This document shows, in pieces, positions 27,178-36,848 of a stretch of 64,000 nt of DNA (the first letter of the stretch is position 1; each line of letters starts with the position of its first letter). The notes beneath the pieces are model-generated. The model was not told the origin of the DNA. It made no database searches and saw nothing but the letters and a program-made list of their open reading frames with translations. Source of the stretch: an uncultured Clostridia bacterium. Its GTDB lineage: Bacteria; Bacillota; Clostridia; UBA1381. The stretch spans positions 1-64,000 of the forward strand of contig CANQDD010000011.1 of NCBI GenBank assembly GCA_947591315.1. The letters are read 5' to 3'. Made by a program: the position numbers and the translations under genes.

Positions 27178-29916
27178 CTAAATGCTATTTTTCAACATGG
27201 ATTCAATTCGTTCCCGTTCTCCGCTTTCATTGGTGCGTATACGCAATAATGGAATACCGCACTTGTCGAAAATGTTATTTTTCATATTGTCTCTATCTGA
27301 CTGTTGACTCCCAGGCGGATGAAAACGGACTCCATCTACTTCAATTGCCATTACAGGTGATTTATCCATCTTGTTAAAAAGCAGAAAATCCGTATGAGTT
27401 AATGGATTTTTAACATATTGTTTCTCATTTTCATTCAAAAGCTCATAATTTTTCACTATTGATGCCAAAGAAACGTGAATCGCACAATCAATATTTTGAA
27501 AATCTTCTTTATGTATGATTTCTTCAATAATTGAATAGAGCAGGTTTTCAGAATCATATTGCGAAACTCTCTTATGTTTTTTCAAATATGCTCGCCTTTG
27601 TTGAGCATATTCTTTGTATAACAAATCAAATACCGAGAATACAGCGCTATCAACAACTTCACAATTGTTGTATGTAATGTAGCGAGCTAAATCACCATAG
27701 TTGGTTTTATAATTTTGTGGGGAATTTGACATGACCACCACAAGAGTCTTAACTGCTCGGGATACGGCTACATTCAACATATTGGGATCATCTACAAAAT
27801 CTCCTATTTCGTTATCTACAGATACTAAAATGATAGCTTTTTTCTCACGTCCCTGAAATTTGTGAACCGTAGCTACCTCATATTTTGAACCTAGCTGTTC
27901 TGCAATTTCTTTTACTTGATCCTTGTAGGGTGTAATAATTCCAATGTTCTCTGCCTGATAGCCTTTTTCCTTTAAAACAGGCAAGATTTCTTTCTTTATA
28001 ACGTCTATTTGCCGTTGGTTGACATGGTATCTGGCATGATTACCTGTTACTGTTTTATACATTGTAATCACATTTTCCTCTCCACGATCTTCTGTCATGA
28101 TAATCAACTGCCCCTGATAGAATTTCTGATTGCAAAATCCAATAATTTTTGGGTGGCAGCGGTAATGCTCTCTCAGTAATACGGAAGGTACATTTTGCCA
28201 TCTGCTTAATGCTGAAGACAGGAGGCTATGTTTTGTAAAACGATACATTTCATCAAGATTGTATTTAGCCCAAATCTCTTCTGCAATCTGCATATCATTA
28301 TTGGTGAGCACATTTGGAAGCTGCTTCACATCGCCTACAACAATAACATTTTTTGCGCAGGAAAATGCTAATACTCCTGTTGTTAAATTTACTTGAGATG
28401 CCTCGTCAATAATAAGGTAATCATAAATGTGTTCTACGCTGAGCGTTTCTTTTATCGAATAGGTTGTACTAAGAACAACGGGATATTCTTCATTAAATTC
28501 CTTGGACTTACAGTGAAAATCGTTCATCACAAACTTTTTTCTTTTATCTCGCCAATTGTACCGCTTTGCCAACTTTGCCCTAAACAGCTGCAATGATTTA
28601 TTAGACAGTTCTTCCATTTTCGTGTCAAATGAGTAATCAGTCAATTGATTTTTTAGCTTTATTTTTTCTTCTTGGAGTTCGGTTTTCTTGCAAATGTAAA
28701 ACTGTTTTTGCAAATAGGGTATAACCGACTCCGAAAGCTGAGAGAATAGTTTTATTGCATAATAGCCGAAACGGAATAGAATAAACATCTTCTTTAATAA
28801 TCCAACACTGTCATTTCGTTCGGCGTATTGCTCATATTCCAACAGCAACGACAGAATCTGCCGTGACGTCATCTTCCTTAATTTGTAGTCGGTAAGTCGA
28901 TATTCAACAGTAGCATAGTATTCATCAAAATAATGTTGCTCAGGTTGCAATTCCAACAGTTCCTGCTCTATCTCAGCAACACGATTTTTCTTGTTCAACA
29001 TCGCATCTAATTCCGTTGACAAAAGCTTTACATCTTCTGAAAGCTTTTCTTCAGATTCGGCTGTAAGTTCCCACTCGCTCATATTAGGATATTGACCGTT
29101 CTGACTGTCCAAAAATTTCTTTTTATTATCTTTTTTGCCAAGAAATGCCGCAAAAAAGGATACATCTTTTTTCTCTAACTTTTCGACTACATTCAAGGTT
29201 GCCGAATTATTGTTAGAAACAACTGCAACCGTTTTTTTGTTTAAGACAGCATTCGCAATAATATTCAAAATTGTTTGGGTTTTTCCGGTTCCCGGCGGTC
29301 CTTGAATTATACTCACTTGAGAAGAAAAAGCATTCTCCACTGCTTGCTTCTGACTTTGGTTTAGACCAAATGGATAAATGAGCGAATGTGTACCTTTATG
29401 AATCTGAGGCTTTATGTCAGTACTAAAATAAGTTGCCAACACCGTATTGTCTTGAACAGAAACAACTTTTTCATACTGTTTTTCTAAAAAAATATTACTT
29501 TCATCACTATTTTCAAATTTTATCGGAAGCTTTTTAGCTGTTTCCTTAAAATAATTAAAAAGCTGTTTTGAGTTTTTATCATTTAAACAATTATGTAAAA
29601 GTTGTATTTCATTACGACGAAATGACAAATCAGGTTTATTTTTGAGGATAATACGATAAAAACATCCAAAATCCAGGATTTTATCAACCCCTTTGATATG
29701 ATTGCCGTTTGCGACTACAATTACACCTTGTGGATCTATAACTTTCTGAAGATTAAGAATTTGAACATTTTGTTCGTTATAGCTATATACTTTTGATGAA
29801 TTCGAGTATTGAATGTTGTATTTACCATTTTCAAACTTGTAAGACACAACCAAATTCGTCTTATCTTCTCCTTTTATAATCAGTAATTGCTTGTGTGTGT
29901 CCATTTTTTCACACAT
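27178..29916 (-). CDS. Superfamily 1 helicase with C-terminal DUF2726-like nuclease domain
   Basis: A 912-residue DNA2/NAM7-type helicase. Motif I is GPPGTGKT (206-213), motif II DEAS (504-507), motif III GDVKQLP (528-534), then REHYRCHP (582-589), VHKFQGRE (684-691) and VAVSRA (716-721). Residues 250-450 form a coiled-coil insert. The last 75 residues (D843, E859-V-D861, then QxxxxRD and GIPLLRIRT) resemble the DUF2726/Vsr-like PD-(D/E)XK nuclease fold. Such helicase-nuclease fusions often defend against phages, but no named system is proven here. The gene is A/T-rich unlike the host and lies between halves of a broken mobile element. Confidence 0.82.
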   Translation of the reverse strand: MCEKMDTHKQLLIIKGEDKTNLVVSYKFENGKYNIQYSNSSKVYSYNEQNVQILNLQKVIDPQGVIVVANGNHIKGVDKILDFGCFYRIILKNKPDLSFRRNEIQLLHNCLNDKNSKQLFNYFKETAKKLPIKFENSDESNIFLEKQYEKVVSVQDNTVLATYFSTDIKPQIHKGTHSLIYPFGLNQSQKQAVENAFSSQVSIIQGPPGTGKTQTILNIIANAVLNKKTVAVVSNNNSATLNVVEKLEKKDVSFFAAFLGKKDNKKKFLDSQNGQYPNMSEWELTAESEEKLSEDVKLLSTELDAMLNKKNRVAEIEQELLELQPEQHYFDEYYATVEYRLTDYKLRKMTSRQILSLLLEYEQYAERNDSVGLLKKMFILFRFGYYAIKLFSQLSESVIPYLQKQFYICKKTELQEEKIKLKNQLTDYSFDTKMEELSNKSLQLFRAKLAKRYNWRDKRKKFVMNDFHCKSKEFNEEYPVVLSTTYSIKETLSVEHIYDYLIIDEASQVNLTTGVLAFSCAKNVIVVGDVKQLPNVLTNNDMQIAEEIWAKYNLDEMYRFTKHSLLSSALSRWQNVPSVLLREHYRCHPKIIGFCNQKFYQGQLIIMTEDRGEENVITMYKTVTGNHARYHVNQRQIDVIKKEILPVLKEKGYQAENIGIITPYKDQVKEIAEQLGSKYEVATVHKFQGREKKAIILVSVDNEIGDFVDDPNMLNVAVSRAVKTLVVVMSNSPQNYKTNYGDLARYITYNNCEVVDSAVFSVFDLLYKEYAQQRRAYLKKHKRVSQYDSENLLYSIIEEIIHKEDFQNIDCAIHVSLASIVKNYELLNENEKQYVKNPLTHTDFLLFNKMDKSPVMAIEVDGVRFHPPGSQQSDRDNMKNNIFDKCGIPLLRIRTNESGERERIESMLKNSI

Positions 29917-30079
29917 AATATAAATTATTCTTGAAAATAAGAATTGTTATATTATTTTCTCCCTTCCGCAAAATTTTGATTATAATAAAATTATATTAAA
30001 CTATGTCTGCTATAAGCAGCCAATATATTATATCATATTTCGTTCTATTTGTCACCGTGTTTTTTTGATTTTATTTCTT

Positions 30080-30196
30080 TCATCAGGAATTTTTGGACAT
30101 ATTCTGTACTTTGAGTATCAAAGTGGTTATGTTGACCTAAAAAAGTTTCCATCTATTATTAGCACTATTAATACGGCATTTATCATATTTTCATTC
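30080..30196. repeat. Remnant of the element's mob-XRE control region, copy 2
   Basis: The stretch with GTACTTTGAGTATC, AAAAAAGTTTCC and TATTATTAGCACTATTAATACG matches the region upstream of mobC at 8095-8165 and of 52693-52770. It is joined directly to the C-terminal part of the XRE gene, so the promoter and helix-turn-helix part of the gene have been deleted between them. Confidence 0.7.
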
Positions 30197-30405
30197 TTTT
30201 GACGGAAAAGCAAAAAACGACCTTAAAGCCGATATGTGCCTGTTTCTTGAGGACTGGGCGAAGAGAGAATTATTCCACGGAACAGTACGAGGATTGGAAG
30301 GATAAGACGCTTGCGTATTATTCGAGATTTGCGGTAGACGAACAGACGGATGAAGCAGACGGTGATGCGATAAAGGTGAAAATTGTTCCGGCAGATGACA
30401 AATAA
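30197..30405 (+). pseudogene. XRE regulator remnant (C-terminal third, frameshifted)
   Basis: Bases read FDGKAKNDLKADMCLFLEDW in one frame, then, after a 5-base loss near 30260, EQYEDWKDKTLAYYSRFAVDEQTDEAD in another. Both parts match the XRE proteins at 8329 and 53020, including the acidic tail of the latter. The DNA-binding domain is missing, so this is a dead copy. Confidence 0.85.
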
Positions 30406-30410
30406 AATCC

Positions 30411-30453
30411 AAAAAAATTCGCCGCAGCCGTATGTCGGAGCAGCGAATTTTTT
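30411..30453. terminator. Bidirectional terminator after phoR
   Basis: AATTCGC pairs with GCGAATT over a 20-base loop, with seven As before and seven Ts after, so it can stop transcription from phoR on the minus strand and from the element on the plus strand. Confidence 0.78.
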
Positions 30454-30459
30454 TATTCA

Positions 30460-31794
30460 TTAGCCCTTATCAAACGCTAACGTAACGCTCGTGCCTTTAC
30501 CTTCGGCGCTCTCTAAGGTGATTTCGGCGTTATGATACATCGCACCGTGCTTTACTATCGCAAGTCCCAGTCCCGTGCCGCCGACCTGCTTGGAACGGCT
30601 TTTATCGACGCGATAGAAACGCTCGAAAACGCGCGGTTTGTGCTCGGCACCGATGCCTATGCCGGTGTCGCGGACAGTCAGGTACACTTTTTTATCCGCG
30701 TCGTTCACGATAACGTCGACTGTCCCGTTTTCCTTGTTGTATTTGATCGCGTTATCGCAAAGATTGTAGACCATCTCGTCGAGAATTTTTCGCACGCCGC
30801 ACACCTTCGCGCTGCCGCCGATCAAATTTAAGCTCACGTTTTTCTTCGCTGCTTCGCTTTTAAGGCGGTCTATAATTTTGCCGGACAGTTCATATAAATC
30901 AACATCTTCCTTTTCGAGCGGAATGTTCTTTTCGTCAAGCTCCGACAGCTCTATAATGTCATTCACAAGCGAAATGAGCCGCTGCGTTTCGTCATAGATC
31001 GACTTTGAAAAATCCGACGCGACCTCCTGCGGGACATCTCCGTTTTTCATAAGCTCCGCGAAGCCGGAAATCGAGGTTAGCGGCGTTTTCAGTTCGTGCG
31101 ACACGTTCGCGGTAAACTCGCGTCGCGTTTCGTCGCGTTTTGAAAGTTCCGCAATTTGCTTTGAGATAGTGCACTTTTGGTCGGATATTTTTCTCAAAAG
31201 CGGCGTTAATTCCTCGTATGTTTCGTTGTTTTCGGGGTTTTCCAAATCGAGATCGTTTATCGGTTTTACAATCGACTTTGACACCCTCGACGACAGAACC
31301 GCCGTTATTATAAGCACCGCCAAGAGAATAAACAGGATAGGCTGCAAAAGTCCCATAACGATTGTGAAAACGGTGTACTGGTTTGTTGAAACGCGCAAAA
31401 TGCTGCCGTCGGACAATTTCACGGCATAGTACAGCGTTTTCTCGGTCAGCGTTTTTGAGTATCTGACGCTCATGCCCGTTCCCGTTTCCATCGCCTGCTT
31501 AATTTCCTCGCGCCCGGCGTGATTGTCGAGCGACGACGCGTCGGCTTGATTGTCGAAAACAACAGTTCCGTCTGGATTTACGAGCGTTATTCGCCTGTCT
31601 GTGTTATCAAGACTTTCAAGAAAAGAAATGCCCTCGTTTTCAACCGCTTGGGCGATATAACCCGCTTCGCTTTCAACCTCAGTCCGAATTTGATTTTCAA
31701 ACGTATCGAATAAAATTCCTATAACAAATACCGCCGCAGCGATGAGAGCGAAAAGCGTTGTCAAAAACGTGAAGCGGAATATTTTTTTATTCAT
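30460..31794 (-). CDS. phoR: Phosphate-sensing histidine kinase PhoR
   Basis: A 444-residue membrane kinase with two membrane segments (about 8-28 and 150-172) around an extracytoplasmic sensor domain. The H-box is FTANVSHELKTPLTSISGF, the N-box YNLCDNAIKYNKENG, and the G boxes are RDTGIGIG and GGTGLGLAIVKH. The ATG at 31794 overlaps the end of phoB by 8 bases, so translation is coupled. PhoR phosphorylates PhoB/PhoP when phosphate is scarce; the adjacent pst genes support this assignment. Confidence 0.9.
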   Translation of the reverse strand: MNKKIFRFTFLTTLFALIAAAVFVIGILFDTFENQIRTEVESEAGYIAQAVENEGISFLESLDNTDRRITLVNPDGTVVFDNQADASSLDNHAGREEIKQAMETGTGMSVRYSKTLTEKTLYYAVKLSDGSILRVSTNQYTVFTIVMGLLQPILFILLAVLIITAVLSSRVSKSIVKPINDLDLENPENNETYEELTPLLRKISDQKCTISKQIAELSKRDETRREFTANVSHELKTPLTSISGFAELMKNGDVPQEVASDFSKSIYDETQRLISLVNDIIELSELDEKNIPLEKEDVDLYELSGKIIDRLKSEAAKKNVSLNLIGGSAKVCGVRKILDEMVYNLCDNAIKYNKENGTVDVIVNDADKKVYLTVRDTGIGIGAEHKPRVFERFYRVDKSRSKQVGGTGLGLAIVKHGAMYHNAEITLESAEGKGTSVTLAFDKG

Positions 31795-32467
31795 GCCCTT
31801 CACCGCCTATCTTGTAGCCGATATTTTTCACCGTTTTGATAAGACCGCCCGCCTCGCCGAGTTTTACTCGCAGCTTGCGTATATGCACATCGAGCGTCCG
31901 TGATTCCGTGTAATACTCGCCCCACACCTTAGTGAGCAGGGAGTCCCGTTCCACCACGTTTCCGTCGGCTTCCAAAAGCGCGGTAAGCAGGGAATATTCC
32001 TTATATGAAAGCTCCACGTTTGTACCGTTTACCTCTATAATATGCTTCGCGGGATTTACATATAAACCGCCGATTTGATATACCTTTTCGCGCGGTGCGG
32101 TTTTCCCGTATCGGCGCAGCACGGCGCGCACGCGCGATATAAGCTCGGTCATGCCGAAGGGCTTTGCTATATAATCGTCCGCGCCCATGTCAAGACCCGT
32201 CACCTTGTCAAATTCGCTGCCCTTCGCGGTGAGCATAATAACGGGAATGTCGGCTGTGGCGGGGGTTTCACGGAGCTTTTTCAAAACCGAAAGTCCGTCC
32301 TCGTCGGGGAGCATGATGTCAAGCAGGAATAATTCAGGCGCGGCGGTACCGAGCGCGTTCCAAAGCGGGTGCGGCGAGTCAAAACCGCATACGTCGTAGT
32401 CCTCGCGTTTTAAGGCGTAGATTACGAGCTTTCTGATGTTGTCGTCGTCTTCGAGAATGTATATCAT
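31787..32467 (-). CDS. phoB: Phosphate regulon response regulator (PhoB/PhoP, OmpR family)
   Basis: A 226-residue regulator with a receiver domain (acidic EDDD near 6-9, phospho-acceptor Asp in LFLLDIMLPDEDG, Lys in YIAKPFG) and a winged helix DNA-binding domain (LSYKEYSLLTALLEADGNVV, TLDVHIRKLRVKLGE). AAGGAGGAA lies before the ATG. It and phoR form a separate unit from pstSCAB-phoU, separated by a repeat of about 240 bases. Confidence 0.92.
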   Translation of the reverse strand: MIYILEDDDNIRKLVIYALKREDYDVCGFDSPHPLWNALGTAAPELFLLDIMLPDEDGLSVLKKLRETPATADIPVIMLTAKGSEFDKVTGLDMGADDYIAKPFGMTELISRVRAVLRRYGKTAPREKVYQIGGLYVNPAKHIIEVNGTNVELSYKEYSLLTALLEADGNVVERDSLLTKVWGEYYTESRTLDVHIRKLRVKLGEAGGLIKTVKNIGYKIGGEGHE

Positions 32468-32516
32468 TTTGTATTCCTCCTTTGGTGATGTAAATTATGA
32501 TTTATATGTGTAAAAC

Positions 32517-32757
32517 CCCTCCGACGCCTTCGGCGCCACCTCCCCTAGTAGGGGAGGCTTGCGATATGCGGCGCTCACCGTATGGCTCCCCTACTAGGGG
32601 AGCTGTCACACGCAGTGTGACTGAGGGGTTTATACGGGCGAACACGGTTCGCCCCTACGGGAACGGGCTGTCGAGGGCGCCAGCCCCTACGGCGCAGTAT
32701 TTACAAATAACGGGTGTAGGGGACGGCGCCCTCGACGTCCCGCATTTCGCCGTTAAA
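32517..32757. repeat. MITE-like palindromic repeat R3
   Basis: The gene-free gap between phoB and phoU is filled by three modules: inverted arms with CTCCCCTAGTAGGGGAG and CTCCCCTACTAGGGGAG, the CGGGCGAACACGGTTCGCC module, and a CTGTCGAGGGCGCCAGCCCC / GGGACGGCGCCCTCGAC pair. The last two modules recur at 60310 in the opposite order. It separates phoU from phoBR in what is often one cluster. Confidence 0.78.
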
Positions 32758-32800
32758 TCATAATTTACCACACACATTATACACCCGCTCCACATGATTT

Positions 32801-33442
32801 TCAACACGGGCGTTTATTCGTTATCGAATAAATCACCCATTCCGCGATATTTTCCGCATGGTCGCCGATGCGCTCAAAATATTTCGCGATCATCAATAAA
32901 TCAATCAGCGCCTCCGCGCTGTCCTTGCCTTCGCGCACGGCTTCTATAAGCTCGTTTTTGACCTTATCAAAAAGCGCGTCAACCGCGTCGTCCTGACCGA
33001 TAACGGATTTCGCGAGCGAAATATCCTTTTTCACAAACGATTCCACGCTGTCCGTCACCATTTTTATCGTCGCGCGCGCCATTTCCGTTATGTGCGTCTT
33101 GCTCACGGGCGCGCTGCCCTTGATATGTTTCACGATCTCCGTAATGTCCGTCGCCTGGTCGCCTATGCGCTCCATGTCGGAAATCATTTTCAGCGCGGAC
33201 GATATTACCCTCAGATCCGTCGCCACCGGCTGCTGCTGCAATAACAGCCGCATACAAAGCCGCTCTATGTCGCGCTCCTTTTGGTCTATCTGCCTGTCCG
33301 CTTCGAGAGCCGTGTCGCGCATATCATCACCGCCCTCCGTGAGATACTTCACACAGCCGCTTATCGCTTCCTCGCACAGCGCACCCATCGTCGTAAGCTC
33401 GTCGTTAAGATGCGCTAATTGCTCGTCAAATTTATTCCGCAT
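32801..33442 (-). CDS. phoU: Phosphate signaling complex protein PhoU
   Basis: A 213-residue all-helical protein made of two three-helix repeats, with the metal-binding ERIGDQATDI (about 92-101) and ERIGDHAENIAEWV (about 190-203) motifs. PhoU links the Pst transporter to PhoR and dampens the phosphate response. Its ATG shares one base with the pstB stop (TAATG). It is the last gene of the pst operon. Confidence 0.95.
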   Translation of the reverse strand: MRNKFDEQLAHLNDELTTMGALCEEAISGCVKYLTEGGDDMRDTALEADRQIDQKERDIERLCMRLLLQQQPVATDLRVISSALKMISDMERIGDQATDITEIVKHIKGSAPVSKTHITEMARATIKMVTDSVESFVKKDISLAKSVIGQDDAVDALFDKVKNELIEAVREGKDSAEALIDLLMIAKYFERIGDHAENIAEWVIYSITNKRPC

Positions 33443-34194
33443 TATCCGAACCTCCCCGTTATATAGTCCTCCGTCCTCTTGTCGGCGGGCATTGAGAACA
33501 TCTTTTCCGTATCGTCGTACTCAATGATTTCGCTGAGCAGGAAAAACGCCGTTTTATCCGCTATTCGCGCCGCCTGCTGCATATTGTGCGTGACTATCAC
33601 TATCGTGTATTTTTCGCGCAGTTCCGTTGCCAGATCCTCTATTTTCGATGTTGAGATGGGATCGAGCGCGCTTGTCGGCTCGTCCATTAAAAGTATCTCC
33701 GGCTCTACGGCGAGCGCACGCGCGATACATAGCCGCTGCTGCTGACCGCCGCTCATGCCGAGCGCGCTCTTTTTGAGTCTGTCCTTGCACTCGTCCCATA
33801 TCGCCGCCTGTCTTAACGACCGCTCCACAATTTCGTCAAGCTTCACGCGCGACTTTATCCCGTGTATTCTCGGTCCGTAGGCGATGTTGTCGTAAATGCT
33901 CATCGGGAACGGGTTCGGTTTCTGGAACACCATACCGACGCGCTTCCGCAGCACGTTCACATTTATATCCTTGTAAATGTCCACTCTGTCAAGCGTGACT
34001 TCGCCCTTGATATGACAGCCTTCAACGAGGTCGTTCATGCGGTTAAGCGTTTTCAGAAACGTCGATTTTCCGCAGCCCGACGGTCCTATCAACGCTGTGA
34101 TTTGCTTTTCGGGAATATCCATATTTATATTTTTTAAAGCCTGATGCGCGTTATACCACAAATCGAGCTTTTGCACCCTTAAAATATCAGCCAT
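33442..34194 (-). CDS. pstB: Phosphate ABC transporter ATP-binding protein PstB
   Basis: A 250-residue ABC ATPase. Walker A is GPSGCGKST, the PstB-specific [10 protein letters not shown] follows, the signature is [17 protein letters not shown] and Walker [12 protein letters not shown]. The ATG at 34194 is chosen because AGGA lies 8-9 bases upstream; a further ATG 6 bases earlier is possible. It overlaps the pstA end by 8 bases. Confidence 0.96.
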   Translation of the reverse strand: MADILRVQKLDLWYNAHQALKNINMDIPEKQITALIGPSGCGKSTFLKTLNRMNDLVEGCHIKGEVTLDRVDIYKDINVNVLRKRVGMVFQKPNPFPMSIYDNIAYGPRIHGIKSRVKLDEIVERSLRQAAIWDECKDRLKKSALGMSGGQQQRLCIARALAVEPEILLMDEPTSALDPISTSKIEDLATELREKYTIVIVTHNMQQAARIADKTAFFLLSEIIEYDDTEKMFSMPADKRTEDYITGRFG

Positions 34195-35059
34195 TTTCAT
34201 TTTCCTTTCTACGAAGCCTTTTCGCCGCGAGCTTTGCCGCGAGGTTTATGATAAGCGTCAGTATCAGCAGTATCGCCGCGATCGAAAACGCTATGTCAAA
34301 TTCGCCGCGCTCCTTCGCGTACATATACAGCGCGACCGTGAGCGTCGAGCCCGACTTGCCGGGCATTACGCTTTCCCATATTCCGAGTATTTCATTCGCC
34401 ATACCCGCCGTAAACAGCAGCGCCGCGCTCTCGCCGACAATTCTTCCTATCGATAAAATGCAGCCGGTCACGATTCCGTCTATCGCCGACGGCAGCACCG
34501 TTGTGCGTATCATATGCCACTTGCCCGCGCCCAGTCCCAACGCGCCCTCGCGGTAGCCGTTCGGCACGGTTTTAAAGCTCTCCTGCGTCGTTTTTATGAT
34601 AGTCGGCAGCGTCATTATTACGAGCGTCAGCGCGCCCGCGATAAGGCTTGTGCCGAGCGAGAAAAACTGCACGAATATCAACATTCCGACAAGTCCGTAT
34701 ATAATCGACGGAATGCCCGACAGCGTTTCCGTCGCAAGCTCGATCATGCGCACGATCCGCTTATTCCTCGCGTATTCGTTCAGGTAGACCGCCGCGCCCA
34801 CGCCTATCGGCAGCACGATCACAAGCGTCACGATTATGATGTAGAGCGTGTTTAAGATATTCGGCAAAATTCCTATCGTATCGTTTATAAGGCTCGGCTT
34901 TGACGTGAGCAGTCCGGGCGTTATATGCGGTATGCCGCGCGCGAGAATATAGCCGATAATCCCCAAAAGCATAAGGCACATCAGTCCCGCGCAGACGTAC
35001 ACAAGCGCGTTCAATACCGCGATTTCTATCCTGCGCCTTTTCGATATTCCGCTATTCAT
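34187..35059 (-). CDS. pstA: Phosphate ABC transporter permease PstA
   Basis: A 290-residue membrane protein with six predicted helices and the binding-protein-dependent EAA loop ([28 protein letters not shown]). The [16 protein letters not shown] segment is typical of Pst permeases. Start at ATG 35059, overlapping the pstC stop. It pairs with PstC to form the phosphate channel. Confidence 0.94.
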   Translation of the reverse strand: MNSGISKRRRIEIAVLNALVYVCAGLMCLMLLGIIGYILARGIPHITPGLLTSKPSLINDTIGILPNILNTLYIIIVTLVIVLPIGVGAAVYLNEYARNKRIVRMIELATETLSGIPSIIYGLVGMLIFVQFFSLGTSLIAGALTLVIMTLPTIIKTTQESFKTVPNGYREGALGLGAGKWHMIRTTVLPSAIDGIVTGCILSIGRIVGESAALLFTAGMANEILGIWESVMPGKSGSTLTVALYMYAKERGEFDIAFSIAAILLILTLIINLAAKLAAKRLRRKENENG

Positions 35060-35924
35060 CGCTTTCACCCCGCTTCACAACGAAATTCAGTATAAGATTT
35101 ATTATCATAATGAACACGAACAGCACGAGCGCGATCGAGAACAGCGCTTGCCTTTGCAGTCCCGATGAGTACGACATCTCGCTCGCGACCGCCGTTGTGA
35201 GAAAGCGCACGCTTTGAAACAGACTCGGCATATTCGCGACGTTTCCCGCGACCATCATGACCGCCATAGCCTCGCCTATCGCCCTGCCTATTCCGAGCAC
35301 CACGGCGGTGAGTATTCCGCTTTTCGCGGCGGGTACGACGACCTTGAAAACCGTTTCCGTTTTTGTCGCGCCGAGCGCCAATGACGCTTCCTCGTACTCC
35401 TTCGGCACGGCTTTTATCGCCGTTTCCGATACGGAGATAACCGACGGCAAAATCATTACCGCGAGTACGATTATAGCCGAAAACAAGTTTGCGCCGTCGG
35501 GCAGATCGAAAACCTTGCGCACAAGCGGAACTATGATTATCATGCCCAATAAGCCGTATACCACCGACGGTATTCCCGACAGCAGATCCACCGCCGTCCG
35601 CACGATCCCCGCGCTTTTGCCGCCCGACATTTTCGCGAGATACACCGCGCACATCAGCCCTATCGGCACGCCTATCACGATCGCGCCCGCCGTTCCGTAA
35701 ACGGAGGTCAGTATGAACGGTAAAATGCCGTATTGCGGCTCGGCGGCGGTTGACGCCCAAACTCTGCCGAAAAGGAAATCCGTTATTCCGATCTCGCCTA
35801 TCGCCGGTATTCCGCTTATCACGAGGAACACCGTTATCACCAGCACAAACGCGACCGCCAAAAATCCGCAGAATGTAAACACGGCGTTCATCGCTTTTTC
35901 AATCGTATCAGTTGTCTTTTTCAA
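35052..35924 (-). CDS. pstC: Phosphate ABC transporter permease PstC
   Basis: A 290-residue permease with six helices, the LSGIPSVVYGLLGMIII motif and an EAA loop (YEEASLALGATKTETVFKVV). It lies 6 bases after pstS and overlaps pstA, as expected for a tightly coupled pst operon. Confidence 0.94.
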   Translation of the reverse strand: MKKTTDTIEKAMNAVFTFCGFLAVAFVLVITVFLVISGIPAIGEIGITDFLFGRVWASTAAEPQYGILPFILTSVYGTAGAIVIGVPIGLMCAVYLAKMSGGKSAGIVRTAVDLLSGIPSVVYGLLGMIIIVPLVRKVFDLPDGANLFSAIIVLAVMILPSVISVSETAIKAVPKEYEEASLALGATKTETVFKVVVPAAKSGILTAVVLGIGRAIGEAMAVMMVAGNVANMPSLFQSVRFLTTAVASEMSYSSGLQRQALFSIALVLFVFIMIINLILNFVVKRGESDE

Positions 35925-35930
35925 ATTACG

Positions 35931-36743
35931 TCACCTCTTGACCGGCACCGCGCCCGCTTTTTCTATCATCTCGTCCGCCGCCGCGCTCGACGCGTAATCC
36001 ATAAACGACTGCGCCGCTTCGGACAATTCCTTGTTTTTTGGAGTAACGAACACGAAATCGCGCTGAATTTTATACATTCCGTTCTGTATCGTCTCGGTTG
36101 ACGGAGTAACCCCCTCGACCGACAAAAGCTTCACGCTGTCCTTTACCGACGCGAGCGACGCGTAGCCTATCGCGTTCGGGTTTGTCGAAACGGTCTGAAC
36201 AACGTCGCCGGTCGAGGTAAGCTCCTGCGTGTATTTGCACATATCCTCCGTTCCGGTTATCGACTCAAATCCGTCGCGCGTACCCGAAGCCGCCTCGCGC
36301 CCAATCAGAACCACCGGCGCATCCGAGCCGCCGACCTCGCTCCAATTCGCGATCTCGCCCTTGTAGAGCTTTCCTATCTGCTCGATAGTCAGATCCGACA
36401 CAGGATTCTGCGGATTTACGATCATCGCGATCCCGTCGATCGCGATCACCTCCGCGTCGAGCGTCTCCGCTTCCTCCGGCTTCAAATCGCGGCTCGAAAG
36501 CCCGATGTCGCATCGCCCCTCCGACACCGCCTGTATCCCCGCGCCGGAGCCTGTCGGGTTATATGTGATCTTCACGCCGCCGTTTTCAGCTATATACGCC
36601 TCGCTTAAGTAGCCTATAACCTTCTCCATAGAAGTCGAACCGTCCGTCGATACCGTCTGTGTTGTGCTGTCTGTCGTCCCTCCGCAGCCGGTAAGAGCCG
36701 CCGCCGATATTCCTACGATAAGTAGTGCTGCAATAAATTTTTT
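35931..36743 (-). CDS. pstS: Phosphate-binding lipoprotein PstS
   Basis: The extracellular phosphate-binding protein of the Pst system, 270 residues from the ATG at 36743. GGAAGGTGA stands 5 bases before it, while an upstream in-frame start has no site. The lipobox is LTGCGG, giving a lipid-anchored protein, and the phosphate-binding STDGSTSMEKV and REAASGTRDGFE motifs are present. It heads the operon and carries PhoP-box-like repeats upstream. Confidence 0.94.
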   Translation of the reverse strand, partial: KKFIAALLIVGISAAALTGCGGTTDSTTQTVSTDGSTSMEKVIGYLSEAYIAENGGVKITYNPTGSGAGIQAVSEGRCDIGLSSRDLKPEEAETLDAEVIAIDGIAMIVNPQNPVSDLTIEQIGKLYKGEIANWSEVGGSDAPVVLIGREAASGTRDGFESITGTEDMCKYTQELTSTGDVVQTVSTNPNAIGYASLASVKDSVKLLSVEGVTPSTETIQNGMYKIQRDFVFVTPKNKELSEAAQSFMDYASSAAADEMIEKAGAVPVKR

Positions 36744-36794
36744 CATTAAAATCACCTTCCGAAAATTATTGTATCTTTGATACAATTCGATATT

Positions 36795-36845
36795 AGCATA
36801 GGTGATGTTAATTCCGAAAGCGCAGCCGGGTTAATTGTATGTTAA
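36795..36845 (-). promoter_or_regulatory. PhoP-box-like direct repeats and promoter of pstS
   Basis: On the minus strand TTAACA (36840-36845) and TTAACC (36829-36834) are separated by exactly five bases, the PhoP-box pattern of Bacillus-type Pho regulons (11-bp period). A third TTAACA is at 36806-36811, one base out of phase, and TATGCT at 36795-36800 can serve as the -10 box. There is no good -35 box, as expected for an activated promoter. Confidence 0.7.
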
Positions 36846-36848
36846 TAA

